This document shows, in pieces, positions 34,393-43,158 of a stretch of DNA of 64,000 nucleotides (position 1 is its first letter; every line of letters starts with the position of its first letter). The translations under genes and the position numbers were made by a program. Under the pieces are notes generated by a model. That model made no database searches. It was given only the letters and a program-made list of their open reading frames with translations, and had not been told where the DNA came from. The stretch comes from Oscillatoria acuminata PCC 6304 (GTDB lineage: Bacteria > Cyanobacteriota > Cyanobacteriia > Cyanobacteriales > Laspinemataceae): positions 4,031,227 through 4,095,226 of the forward strand of contig NC_019693.1 in the NCBI RefSeq assembly GCF_000317105.1, written 5' to 3'.

Positions 34393-35676
34393 TTGAGATT
34401 AGAAAGTTTGTCTGCACTGCTCAAGAAATCGGAGTTTCCAGGAAATATCGTAAGGCTGGCGAATGGATTAACCGTGATTCACCAACAGATCAGGGCTACA
34501 CCCGTGGTTGTAGTTGATGTGTGGGTTAAAGCAGGTGCAATCCGCGAACCTGACACCTGGTCAGGAATGGCTCATTTCCTGGAACACATGATTTTCAAAG
34601 GCACCCTAAACCAGCCTCCGGGTGCCTTTGACTGTCTGATTGAAAATCGAGGTGGGATGACCAATGCCGCCACGAGTCATGACTATGCCCACTTTTTCAT
34701 TACCGTTGCCGCCCCCTATTTAAAAGAAAGTCTGCCTGCCTTGGCGGACCTGTTGCTGCATCCGGCAATTCCCGATGATGAGTTTCTGCGGGAACGGGAC
34801 GTGGTACTGGAAGAAATTCGCCAATCCATCGATAATCCCGATTGGTTGGGGTTTCAAGCGATGATGGAGACGATTTATCACCAGCATCCTTATCGACGCC
34901 CAGTTTTTGGCGAGGCGGAGATTTTGATGGGGCGATCGCCTGAAGAAATGCGGAGGTTCCATCGCTGCCACTACCAGCCGGAAAATATGACCGTGGCGAT
35001 CGTTGGCAACGTCACCTTAGCCGAAACCCTCGACTTAGTACAGGACTGCTTCAACAGCTTTCCCACCCCCCTGGAATGGGAAGACCTCAAACAAGAAGCA
35101 GAACCCCCCATGACTGAAATTCGGCGTCGGGAACTGTTGCTACCCCGTCTGGAAGTCGCCAGGTTAACCCTCGCTTGGACGGGACCCGGGGTCGAACAGT
35201 TACAGGATGCCTACGGTTTAGACTTGCTGGCAGTCGTCCTAGCAGAGGGACGCAATTCCCGTTTAGTCCGAGAATTGCGCGAGATCCGGGGACTGGTTCA
35301 CGGCATCGGCAGCAATTTTTCCCTCCAAAGGGATTCCAGCTTGTTTACAATTGGGGCATGGCTTGATCCAAAACACCTGAATCTGGTGGAAAATGTGATT
35401 CTCGATCGCATCGATGAGTTACAGTGTCAACCGATTAGTGTGGCGGAACTGGCTCGGGCAAAACGCCTGCTCTGTAATGATTATGCCTTTTCGACGGAAA
35501 CTCCGTCTCAACTGGCTGGATTGTATGGTTACTATCAAACCATTGCCGAGGCCACGGCTGCCGTGGCCTATCCGGATTGCATTCAATCCTATAATCCGGC
35601 AGACTTACAACGGGTCGCTAATAACTATTTATGCCCCAAATATTACGCAGTCACTGAACTCAAACCTCTAGACTGA
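34393..35676 (+). CDS. M16 family zinc peptidase, catalytic partner
   Basis: The 427-aa pitrilysin-like peptidase has the inverted zinc motif His61-Phe-Leu-Glu64-His65 and the third ligand near Glu141 (ERDVVLEEI). The C-terminal half is the second M16 domain, with the Arg/Tyr region YYQTIAEATA. The family cleaves peptides within a clamshell made of two halves. It starts at TTG 34393, since no ATG precedes the conserved core; a TGA stop lies ten codons upstream. A second M16 gene follows after 51 bp. Together they recall the mitochondrial processing peptidase beta/alpha pair. Confidence 0.9.
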   Translation: MRLESLSALLKKSEFPGNIVRLANGLTVIHQQIRATPVVVVDVWVKAGAIREPDTWSGMAHFLEHMIFKGTLNQPPGAFDCLIENRGGMTNAATSHDYAHFFITVAAPYLKESLPALADLLLHPAIPDDEFLRERDVVLEEIRQSIDNPDWLGFQAMMETIYHQHPYRRPVFGEAEILMGRSPEEMRRFHRCHYQPENMTVAIVGNVTLAETLDLVQDCFNSFPTPLEWEDLKQEAEPPMTEIRRRELLLPRLEVARLTLAWTGPGVEQLQDAYGLDLLAVVLAEGRNSRLVRELREIRGLVHGIGSNFSLQRDSSLFTIGAWLDPKHLNLVENVILDRIDELQCQPISVAELARAKRLLCNDYAFSTETPSQLAGLYGYYQTIAEATAAVAYPDCIQSYNPADLQRVANNYLCPKYYAVTELKPLD

Positions 35677-35727
35677 GTTAAACCCCAGACGAATCCACCT
35701 CAGACGAATACAAGGAACCTAATTTTC

Positions 35728-37044
35728 GTGACACAGAACGTGACGCCATCGCTCCAGAAGACAATCCATCGCACGGTTTTAGACAATGGCATGGTGGTGA
35801 TTGCGGTGGAAAATCCTGCCGCTGATATCATTGCTGCCCGGATTTTTATCAATGCCGGGAGTTCTTGGGAGTCCCCAACTCAGGCGGGATTGTCGCATCT
35901 GCTGTCTGCGGTGTTGACGAAGGGGACCGAAGGGCGATCGTCCCTAGAAATTGCGGAATTGGTGGAGTCGGTGGGGGCGACCCTGAGCACGGATACGACG
36001 CCGGATTATTTTTTGCTGAGTTTGAAAACGGTTTCGGGGGATTTCCCGGAGTTGTTGCGGCTGTCTTCTGAACTGTTGCGATCGCCCACTTTTCCTGAGT
36101 CTGAGGTGGAACTGGAACGCCGTCTGACCCTGCAAGGAATTCGCTCTCAGCAGGAACAACCGTTTACCATTGGCTATGACCAGATGCGGCGAGCGATGTA
36201 CCCGGATCACCCCTACGCTTATTCAGTTCTGGGAACGGAAGCTACTGTCTCTCAGTTGACTCGCGAAGATTTACAAACCTATCATCAGACCTATTTTCGC
36301 CCCGATCGCATCGTGATTAGTCTCACGGGTCGAATTTCACCGTTAGAAGCAACGGCTTTGGTTGAATCGATATTTGGAGATTGGCAGGCCCCTACTGTTG
36401 CTGTGCCCCCCTTGACATTAACCGGGTTAAAACCCAATCCCCGCTTTCTGAGTTCCATTCAAGATACTCAACAGTCCATCGTGATGGCCGGATATCTGGG
36501 TCCTTCGGTCTTGGGAAATGACTCTGCGAATCCTAATCCGAGGGATTATGCCATCCTGAAGTTACTCAATACCTATTTGGGAAATGGGTTATCGAGTCGG
36601 TTATTTGTGGAACTGCGGGAAAAACGGGGTTTAGCCTATGATGTTTCGGCGTTCTACCCGACTCGTCTGCGGGAAGCGGCGTTTGTGGTTTATATGGGGA
36701 CTGCTCCTGAAAATACAGCGATCGCCCTTAAATGTCTCCAAACTGAAGTAGAGCGTCTGAGCAATAGCACCTTGGATGAGGAAGAGTTACAGTCGGCTAA
36801 AAATAAGCTCTTGGGTCAATATGCTCTCGGCAAGCAAACCAACGCTCAAATCGCGCAAGTCTTTGGCTGGTATGAAATTTTGGGTCTGGGGATTGATTTT
36901 GATACGCGCTTCACCGAAGAAGTTGCCGGAATTTCGCCATTGGAGGCCCAGGAAGCAGCCAGTCGCTATCTGACTCAAGCCTACATCTCTCTGGTCGGAC
37001 CCTCTGAGGCGATCGCCCCGTTATGTGAGTCGGTTACTTATTAA
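35728..37044 (+). CDS. M16 family protein, non-catalytic partner
   Basis: The 438-aa protein has the M16 fold. At the zinc site it reads His57-Leu-Leu-Ser60-Ala61 instead of HxxEH, so it cannot bind zinc or cleave. The C-terminal half keeps a good substrate-binding pattern (GNGLSSRLFVELREKRGLAYDVSAFY). It probably pairs with the preceding active gene, as the alpha subunit does in processing peptidases. The GTG start is preceded by AAGGAA. The genes are co-directional with a 51-bp gap and most likely co-transcribed. Confidence 0.9.
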   Translation: MTQNVTPSLQKTIHRTVLDNGMVVIAVENPAADIIAARIFINAGSSWESPTQAGLSHLLSAVLTKGTEGRSSLEIAELVESVGATLSTDTTPDYFLLSLKTVSGDFPELLRLSSELLRSPTFPESEVELERRLTLQGIRSQQEQPFTIGYDQMRRAMYPDHPYAYSVLGTEATVSQLTREDLQTYHQTYFRPDRIVISLTGRISPLEATALVESIFGDWQAPTVAVPPLTLTGLKPNPRFLSSIQDTQQSIVMAGYLGPSVLGNDSANPNPRDYAILKLLNTYLGNGLSSRLFVELREKRGLAYDVSAFYPTRLREAAFVVYMGTAPENTAIALKCLQTEVERLSNSTLDEEELQSAKNKLLGQYALGKQTNAQIAQVFGWYEILGLGIDFDTRFTEEVAGISPLEAQEAASRYLTQAYISLVGPSEAIAPLCESVTY

Positions 37045-37152
37045 TCTCCCAAAACTGACGCCAATTTTATCAGGGAACTCCATCCCAGAGAATTCCCCCC
37101 GGATCAGCGGCTAAAATCAGCAATAAGTCAGTCGAGTAGGAGGTTAGAGACA

Positions 37153-37752
37153 TTGACAAAAGTCGTATTTAATCCAATGGACTGGATCCGGTCCACCGCC
37201 AACCTGATGGGATGCAGTTTATCCCTGGTTTTGATTTCTGTGCCGATCGCGGCGATCGCCCAGCAGACCCCTTTCGTGCAGCGATCGACATTGCAACAGG
37301 GCACCCGAGGTCAAGAAGTTACAGAACTGCAAGCAGTCCTCAAACTAATGGGATATTACAGCGGACCCGTAGATGGCATTTATAGCGAAGGCACCGTAAG
37401 AGGCGTTTCTGCATTTCAGCAAGCCGCCGGGTTAACCCCCGATGGGATTGTCGGAGAAGGAACCTGGAATCGCCTATTTCCGCCCTCCCCCGGTGCCATT
37501 GCCTCCAGTGTCGTTAATCCCGGGTCTGTCCCGTTTATTCAATCCTCCCGTCCCATCCTGCGCCAAGGCATGGAAAGTGATCTCGTGGCGCAACTCCAAC
37601 AGCGCCTCAATCAACTGGGATTTTTTGAAGGGTCCCCCACCGGCGTCTTCGGTCCGCGAACCGATGCCTCTGTCCGAGCATTGCAACGCAGCTACAATTT
37701 AGAACCCGATGGCATCGTCGGCCCTTCCACTTGGTCCATTCTGTTTCCTTAA
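37153..37752 (+). CDS. Secreted protein with two peptidoglycan-binding repeats
   Basis: The 199-aa protein starts at TTG 37153, nine bases after AGGAGG; the in-frame ATG at 37177 is the alternative. Residues about 16-37 are a signal peptide (LMGCSLSLVLISVPIAAIAQQ). Two PG_binding_1 domains follow (about 47-110, LQQGTRGQEVTELQAVLKLMGYYSGPVDG; and 135-199, LRQGMESDLVAQLQQRLNQLGFF). No hydrolase domain is attached. It likely attaches to the cell wall; the function is unknown. A MITE begins right at the stop codon. Confidence 0.85.
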   Translation: MTKVVFNPMDWIRSTANLMGCSLSLVLISVPIAAIAQQTPFVQRSTLQQGTRGQEVTELQAVLKLMGYYSGPVDGIYSEGTVRGVSAFQQAAGLTPDGIVGEGTWNRLFPPSPGAIASSVVNPGSVPFIQSSRPILRQGMESDLVAQLQQRLNQLGFFEGSPTGVFGPRTDASVRALQRSYNLEPDGIVGPSTWSILFP

Positions 37753-37922
37753 GGGGATTGCAAAATATAAATCCTCCAAACGTTCAACTGAAAGAACTGT
37801 AGGGGCGCAATGCTTGCGCCCTCTTTTGGGCGCAAGCATTGCGCCCCTACATTGATGGGGCTACTCCGTTGATCTGTCACTGCGAACGAACGTTTTGGAG
37901 ATTTTATTTTTTGGAGTTCCTT
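37751..37922 (-). repeat. MITE-like element, family D, copy 2 (inverted)
   Basis: This is the reverse complement of the element at 31705-31858: AAGGGGATTGCAAAATATAA at the left edge, and a right edge of TTTTTTGGAGTTCCTT. It has an insertion (about 18 bp, near ATCTGTCACTG) relative to copy 1. The left end overlaps the TAA of the preceding gene. Confidence 0.82.
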
Positions 37923-38119
37923 AATTCCATCTCTAGTTCCCTCGCCTTGCCCCGGCGAGGGCTTTCGGAAGGCTACCTAATTGAAGTAATTATGCTTATC
38001 AAAACGCGGATTTTGGGCGAATTGCTAACAAATGTAACAGAAAAGATTGCAGGAAGTAAACCTCTGTAAAGTTTATTAAACAAAGGGTTGCACTCGCAAA
38101 AATTTGTGGTAATTTATGA

Positions 38120-38445
38120 ATATGACGCAAGCAGGAAATAAAACTTCAACGCCCAACAAGTTGTTTAGATTAGAGTTCTGCGTCATCCCGCTCTAATCTG
38201 CCCGTAGTGAAGCAGCGGCAAGCATCCCGGCAAAAAGGTGGTGCTTCTGTCTAAGAAAAGTTAGAACTAGAAGCCAAAACTTTGAGTCTGGTATAGACTG
38301 AGTGGATGCCAACACCGAAAACTGACTGCGTGTTGTTTGTAAACCTTAGTAATCATTAACCCAACTGTAAATCAACCTGAAAATTAATTTCATCAATTTG
38401 ATTAAAAGGGTCTAGTCGCCGCCGACGAGACCCTTTTAATTTGGT
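38120..38445 (+). ncRNA. Candidate structured RNA with strong terminator
   Basis: No protein family is seen. The region holds several hairpins in a row: GCTTCTGTCTAAG...AGTTAGAACTAGAAGC (about 38240-38275), GTCTGGTATAGAC (about 38288-38300) and CAACAC...GTGTTG (about 38311-38336). It ends with the terminator AAAAGGGTCT...AGACCCTTTTAATTT. A 26-codon frame begins at 38119 (MNMTQAGNKTSTPNK) and is the only ORF. The compact series of stems followed by a terminator and no downstream co-directional gene suggests a stand-alone small RNA. It could not be matched to 6S RNA, tmRNA, SRP RNA or RNase P RNA by eye. Confidence 0.45.
38402..38445. terminator. Bidirectional terminator
   Basis: AAAAGGGTCT and AGACCCTTTT pair around a GTCGCCGCCGACG region. 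Each side carries an A/T tract, so it can stop both the plus-strand RNA and the minus-strand aminotransferase transcript. Confidence 0.8.
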
Positions 38446-38511
38446 CATGGGTCATTGGTCATGGGTCATTGGTCATTAATTACAAACAACAAATGACCAA
38501 TGACCAGGAAA
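38446..38511. repeat. Short tandem GGTCATTGGTCATGGGTC repeats
   Basis: The words GGTCATGGGTCATT and GGTCATTGGTCAT repeat about four times, then reappear inverted as AATGACCAATGACC. This intergenic simple-sequence type is often seen in filamentous cyanobacteria. Confidence 0.75.
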
Positions 38512-39720
38512 TTAACTACCCGTAACTAAAGCTGGCATTTCCCCACAAATCCCGGCTTGTTTGAGGCGATCGAGGGCAACACCGAGGCGATCGCAATCCT
38601 GAATTAAACTCACCCGCACATACCCTTCACCGCCGGATCCAAAGGCATTCCCCGGCGTTAACACCACACCAGTTTTATTCAAAACCGACTCAATAAACTC
38701 TTCGGAACTATTGCCAAAGGGACATTTCGCCCAAACATAAAACGTCGCTTCCGGATTCTTCACACTCCATCCCAGTTCGCGCAATCCTTGCACCAAGAAA
38801 TCTCGCCGAGTCCGATACCGCGCCTGCACCTCATGGATATAAACATCAGGCAATTGCAGCGCCGCTGCTGCTGCCGCTTGGACTACAGCAAACATCCCAT
38901 AATCCATGTTGGTTTTTAAGCGGCGTAAATTCTTAATGATGTCAGAATTGCCCACCGCAAAACCCACCCGCCATCCTGCCATATTGTAGGTTTTAGAAAG
39001 CGTATGGAACTCCACCCCAATCTCTTTCGCACCGGGAATTTCTAACAAGCTCGTCGGATGATAGCCATCGTAGGCTAATTCGGCATAGCACATATCATGC
39101 ACCAGCAAGATTTCATGGCGACGAGCAAAGGCAACAACTTCCTCGAAAAATTCCCGAGGTGCCGTGGCAGTGGTGGGGTTGTTGGGATAGTTGAAATAGA
39201 GAATTTTAGCCCGTTTTGCCACCTCGTCAGGAATGGTTGCCAAATCAATCAACCAATCGTTTTTCTCGGACAAAACGATTTCATGAATCTCGCCCCCGGC
39301 AATTAAGGGCCCCCGGAAATGAGCGGGGTAACCGGGACTGGGGACTAAAATCAAGTCCCCCGGATTGACATAGGCGAGGGCAAAGTGAGTTAACCCCTCT
39401 TTGGAACCGAGAACCGGCAACGCTTCAGTTTCCGAATCTAAGGACACATCGTAGCGACGGTTGTACCATTCACAGATGGCTTTACGAAAGCTATCAGTGC
39501 CGCCCACGGGAGGATAGCCGTGGGTTTTGCTATCTTGCAAGGCGGCGATCGCAGTTTCCACCACAGCAACGGGGGTGGGTCCATCGGGGTTGCCCATGCC
39601 TAAGTCGATTAAGTCAATTCCTTGCGATCGCGCCCCGGCTTTCAGTTCGTCAAGACGCGCAAACACATAAGCCGGAAGTTGCTGCAAACGTTGAGCCGGT
39701 TGGATCCAATCTAAAGTCAT
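38512..39720 (-). CDS. Class I/II PLP aminotransferase, LL-diaminopimelate/alanine aminotransferase-like
   Basis: The 402-aa protein starts at ATG 39720 (MTLDWIQPAQRLQQLPAYVFARLDELK). An upstream TTG at 39762 would add 14 residues, but the AAGGAG there is poorly placed for either start. Signature segments are NPDGPTP, YFNYPNNPT, and SKTYNMAGWRVGFAVGN, whose Lys binds PLP. The family converts tetrahydrodipicolinate to LL-diaminopimelate in lysine synthesis, or acts on alanine/pyruvate. Which one applies cannot be read from sequence. It lies left of a divergent-spaced but co-directional dehydrogenase gene. Confidence 0.88.
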   Translation of the reverse strand: MTLDWIQPAQRLQQLPAYVFARLDELKAGARSQGIDLIDLGMGNPDGPTPVAVVETAIAALQDSKTHGYPPVGGTDSFRKAICEWYNRRYDVSLDSETEALPVLGSKEGLTHFALAYVNPGDLILVPSPGYPAHFRGPLIAGGEIHEIVLSEKNDWLIDLATIPDEVAKRAKILYFNYPNNPTTATAPREFFEEVVAFARRHEILLVHDMCYAELAYDGYHPTSLLEIPGAKEIGVEFHTLSKTYNMAGWRVGFAVGNSDIIKNLRRLKTNMDYGMFAVVQAAAAAALQLPDVYIHEVQARYRTRRDFLVQGLRELGWSVKNPEATFYVWAKCPFGNSSEEFIESVLNKTGVVLTPGNAFGSGGEGYVRVSLIQDCDRLGVALDRLKQAGICGEMPALVTGS

Positions 39721-39883
39721 GGGCGTTGTGCGCGGAAAAACCGCGATCTCCTTTTGTTGCAAAAAAAACTACAAATAGACATTTAATCGCCAAAAGGTCA
39801 CGAAGGATACAGAATTTAAAAAATAAACCGTCTATCCCGATGGACCTAGGTTGAGGATTGGCAATGCTCTCCATTCAATTCAG

Positions 39884-41095
39884 TTACGCAGGGGCTGCGT
39901 CAAGGACTTCTGAGGTTTCTTTGATGACTCCCCCAATATCTACCCCAGTTCGCCGAGATTCTACGGGTGCCGTTGTGGAAACCATTGCTGCCATCAGTTG
40001 TTCAGGTACCACGGTGAAGGGCAGGCGATGAATGTCGGAATTGGCTGCACAAGCAATTTCAGCCCCATGGTGCAGTTCGCCCAAAGTGACCGTTTCTAAG
40101 CCTAAATCCTGTAAACTTTGGGGTAGCCCCATCTCGGAATAGAACTTTAAAAGTTGTTGTCTGGCGCTGGCGGCTAATTGGTTACCTTGCAGCATTTCTT
40201 CCAGGCGCAGTTGTACCAAAATGCCATAGGCGACTTTTTCCCCATGCAAGGTATCATGAGCGGCTAACAGGTGGGTTAAGCCATTATGAACTGCATGGGC
40301 GGCAACGGTGCGGCATTGAGCGCCTCCGAGTCCCCCGATGACTCCGGCGAGTAACACCGTGGCATCGACAACTTCCTGCCAGACTTCCCCTCCGGGAGTG
40401 GCGATGGCTTGGGCAGATTTTTGGAACAACAGGTCCCGCAACACCCGGGCTTGTTGGACGGCGGCGATCATCAGGGTTTGTTCGGAATGTCCGCTACTGA
40501 CAGAGGCTTCGTACCATTTGGCGATCGCATCCCCAATTCCAGCGACTAAGGTGCGTTGCGGCGCAGTTTGAATCAAGTCGTAATCCAGAATCAAGACATC
40601 GGGACATTTGGGGAGGGGGACATCGTAGAGAAATGCACCCCCATCAGAATAGATATTCGATAAAGCAGTCCAAGCAGCACAGGTGGCAGCAGAGGTGGGA
40701 ATGGTGATAATGGGCAATCCACAGCGATGGGCTAAAAGTTTGGCTGCATCGAGGGATTTACCGCCTCCGGTGCCAATAATTAGGTCCGCTTGATGGGTGG
40801 CAACGGCTTCTTGCAGTCGGGTGAGACTAGCTTCGCTACAGTCAGGACTATAGGAAGCGGTGGCGATCGCCAGTTGATATTGGGCAATGGCAGGTTGTAA
40901 CCGTTCCGTCAGGAGTTGATTAGAGCAGTCGCCCCCCACAATTAAAGGACGACGCCCTAATCTGGCAATCACCGCGCCGGATTGTTCCAAACAGCCCCGC
41001 GATCGAATCACTTGAGCCGGTGCTACATTAAGCATCGGCAGTACAGCAGTTGGATTCAAGTGCGGTGTCGAGTCAGCCAAATTCTGATGGGGCAT
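39884..41095 (-). CDS. Iron-containing alcohol dehydrogenase, glycerol dehydrogenase-like
   Basis: The 403-aa protein has the motif GTGGGKSLDAAK (about 108-119) and the metal-binding region VAGIGDAIAKWYEA plus HAVHNGLTHLLAAHDTLHGEKVAYG, with His residues placed as in GldA. The family oxidises glycerol or other polyols with NAD and binds iron or zinc. The length is a little above the GldA norm because of an N-terminal extension. It is transcribed toward the aminotransferase with a 160-bp gap. Confidence 0.86.
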   Translation of the reverse strand: MPHQNLADSTPHLNPTAVLPMLNVAPAQVIRSRGCLEQSGAVIARLGRRPLIVGGDCSNQLLTERLQPAIAQYQLAIATASYSPDCSEASLTRLQEAVATHQADLIIGTGGGKSLDAAKLLAHRCGLPIITIPTSAATCAAWTALSNIYSDGGAFLYDVPLPKCPDVLILDYDLIQTAPQRTLVAGIGDAIAKWYEASVSSGHSEQTLMIAAVQQARVLRDLLFQKSAQAIATPGGEVWQEVVDATVLLAGVIGGLGGAQCRTVAAHAVHNGLTHLLAAHDTLHGEKVAYGILVQLRLEEMLQGNQLAASARQQLLKFYSEMGLPQSLQDLGLETVTLGELHHGAEIACAANSDIHRLPFTVVPEQLMAAMVSTTAPVESRRTGVDIGGVIKETSEVLDAAPA

Positions 41096-41613
41096 ACAGT
41101 TCTACAGAGGTGTTGCTGAAGTTTTCCTGGGATGAGTATTTATAACTCTACTGTATTCGGGGATTCCCGATTGTGGCGGAGATTTTATCTAAATTTCGGA
41201 ATTGCACCTTAAAGGTCCCAAGGGTGGATAACCTCTGGGATATCTTGATTTTAAGGGGTTTCACCCTAAACCTGCACGCCAAGTTGAGCCATTGTTAGGG
41301 AAATATGGAATCCGCACCCCTTTGAGAAAATCGTTGTTTCTTGTAGGGGCGCAATGCTTGCGCCCGAGGTAGGGCGCAAGCATTGCGCCCCTACAAATAC
41401 ACCTTGACGCGGCTCGTTTTTATAGACCTATCCGTATGGCGAAATTCCGTATAAGGAAGCGTTTGGGTCAACCCAACTTGCTGGATTTTCTAGAATCAAT
41501 CAAGCAAACGATCGCCTCTTAATGTAGAGGCGAGAAAGCGAATCGCCTCTACAATTTAGGGTTTAATGTTAACGATTGCGTAAGTCCTGAAAAGCGATCG
41601 CACCTCCAATCCT
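41096..41613. repeat. Intergenic with family B MITE copy 3 and further hairpins
   Basis: No gene is seen. About 41302-41453 matches family B: ATATGGAATCC at the left, the core TGTAGGGGCGCAATGCTTGC palindrome, and CTCGTTTTTATAGACC...AAATTCCGTAT at the right. Another hairpin, TGTAGAGGCGAGAAAGCGAATCGCCTCTACA split by its loop, lies at 41525-41555. It is followed by GATTGCGTAAGTCC, the inverted counterpart of GGACTTACGCAT near 20240. Confidence 0.75.
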
Positions 41614-42306
41614 TTAACTATCCGGATCCACTCCCAACTCCCGCAACCGTTGCGCCAGTCGTTCGGCGCGTTCCTCGGGCCATAGGAGCAGTTTTCCTTC
41701 GGTATTCCACCAGCGCAACCAATAGCCGGTACGATTATCGCCCTTTCCCTGCCAGACTCCTAAAAAAAGTTCTAATCCGGGAATCCAATATCGACCGTCG
41801 GCATTGGTCGTCTGGATTTGGTAGCGATCGCTCTCTAATCGATAAACTTCTAAAGTCGCGGTTTGCGCTTGGAAAATCGCATAAATTGGCACCTTTACCA
41901 CCCGCTCGTAAAAATACCACTTCCCGATGCGTTGTTGAAACTCCACCGAGTATTCTTCGCCGTAGGTATCGGATAGAAATTCCATCACCACTAACGGAAC
42001 TGGCCCTTCGGTGTGGGGAGTGTAGCTGCGACGGGGATAGGGATGCGGCCAAGGTTCTACCGGACGGACGTACATCCAATCGGGTGCTTTCAAAATGATG
42101 CGATGATTAATCTCTACACATAATCCAAAGTTTGTCGTAATTAAGGCATCTTTGAATAAGTCCGGTGTCAACGATTGACGCAAAGCATCCGCTAATAAAG
42201 GATGGTCTATATCATCTACTGGATCGTCAGGCAGTACAAAGTCATCTGGCAGTTTAGGCCAGGTAATTTTTATCTCAGAAACAGGGGTTTGAGGTATGAC
42301 AGACAT
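41614..42306 (-). CDS. Uma2 family endonuclease-like protein
   Basis: The protein has 230 aa from ATG 42306 (MSVIPQTPVSEIKITWP); a GTT/ATG start 15 bases upstream is also possible. The Uma2 (DUF820) fold of restriction-endonuclease type is recognised from APDWMYV, PLVVMEFLSDTYGEEYS and KWYFYERVVKVPIYAIF. Such proteins are expanded in cyanobacteria and are often near mobile DNA. Activity is usually unproven. A tail of about 50 residues, ERAERLAQRLRELGVDP, is typical of the cyanobacterial forms. Confidence 0.88.
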   Translation of the reverse strand: MSVIPQTPVSEIKITWPKLPDDFVLPDDPVDDIDHPLLADALRQSLTPDLFKDALITTNFGLCVEINHRIILKAPDWMYVRPVEPWPHPYPRRSYTPHTEGPVPLVVMEFLSDTYGEEYSVEFQQRIGKWYFYERVVKVPIYAIFQAQTATLEVYRLESDRYQIQTTNADGRYWIPGLELFLGVWQGKGDNRTGYWLRWWNTEGKLLLWPEERAERLAQRLRELGVDPDS

Positions 42307-42509
42307 TATGCAACCTCGCATGACCGTTAATAGGGAATTTGCTGTTATTCTATCGGATAGAAGCTGGCGATCGCATCCCCGACCGATTTAACCTCAACTC
42401 ATGCTATCTGCCCTCTGTGCTACCAGGACACCAGCAAATCCGGCTTTTGACAACGTTTCCTTATTTTGCTGGAAAAAAAGATAGAGTTTATCGATTTCCA
42501 TTAGAAAAA

Positions 42510-42555
42510 TAGAAAAATTGAGAAGACAAAACTCTAGCGTTCTGTCTTCTCAATT
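42510..42555 (-). terminator. Terminator of ycf51
   Basis: On the minus strand ATTGAGAAGACA and TGTCTTCTCAAT pair, followed by TTTTCTATTTTTC, just beyond the ycf51 stop codon. Copies of TTGAGAATTGAGAA precede it. Confidence 0.78.
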
Positions 42556-42571
42556 CTCAATTCTCAATTGT

Positions 42572-43108
42572 TTAGGCGTCTTTGGCTGCTGGTTTCAGTT
42601 TAGAGAGTTCCGAGAATTGATCGGCGTAGATTTCGATGTCCATATTTTCATCATCGCGAACCCCTAGCGATCGCTTCACTTGACCTAAAAACAAGGGTTT
42701 AGACAGTCCCGGTTTGGGATGGACGATGGTACGGGCGCGGATGGTTAATTGGTTTTCTCCACCGGAACCAAAGCGACCCTGAGAAAACAAATCATTGGCG
42801 GCTTGACGCAGGGTTAATTCTAGGTCAGACTCGGTGATACTCGGCGGTAAAGCAATCACGGTTTGACTGCCGCCATTGTCGTAGACCCTCGCATAGCGTA
42901 GTGCACCCGGGACTTGGACCCGAGTCAGAGGGACCAAGCTCAGGGCAAATAAACCGCCGGTGAGGACTCCCATAAAGCCGGTAATTCCTACCAAGCGAAA
43001 GCGGACTCCCCATTTGAAGAGAAATCCTAACAGACTCAGGACTCCACTAACCAGGGTGAGGATGCCTGCCCACTTAAAAGCAACGAAAAATTCTGCGGTT
43101 GTTAGCAT
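42572..43108 (-). CDS. ycf51: Ycf51 family protein (DUF2518)
   Basis: The 178-aa protein has two membrane helices (about 11-31 and 40-60) and the segment FKWGVRFRLVGITGFMGVLTGGLFALSL, conserved in Ycf51 of cyanobacteria and plastids. The soluble part contains PPSITESDLELTLRQAANDLFSQGRFG. The function is unknown, though it is conserved in phototrophs. It sits 50 bp downstream of sufU on the same strand and could be co-transcribed with it. A terminator follows. Confidence 0.9.
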   Translation of the reverse strand: MLTTAEFFVAFKWAGILTLVSGVLSLLGFLFKWGVRFRLVGITGFMGVLTGGLFALSLVPLTRVQVPGALRYARVYDNGGSQTVIALPPSITESDLELTLRQAANDLFSQGRFGSGGENQLTIRARTIVHPKPGLSKPLFLGQVKRSLGVRDDENMDIEIYADQFSELSKLKPAAKDA

Positions 43109-43158
43109 ATTGATTTCTGGTGTGATTGAGGAGTAGTTCGATTGAGTTCCATTCAGAT

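Noticed and set aside
38120-38445. Identification of the candidate RNA as 6S, SRP, tmRNA or RNase P RNA
   Set aside because: None of the hallmark sequences of those RNAs was seen; left as unidentified.
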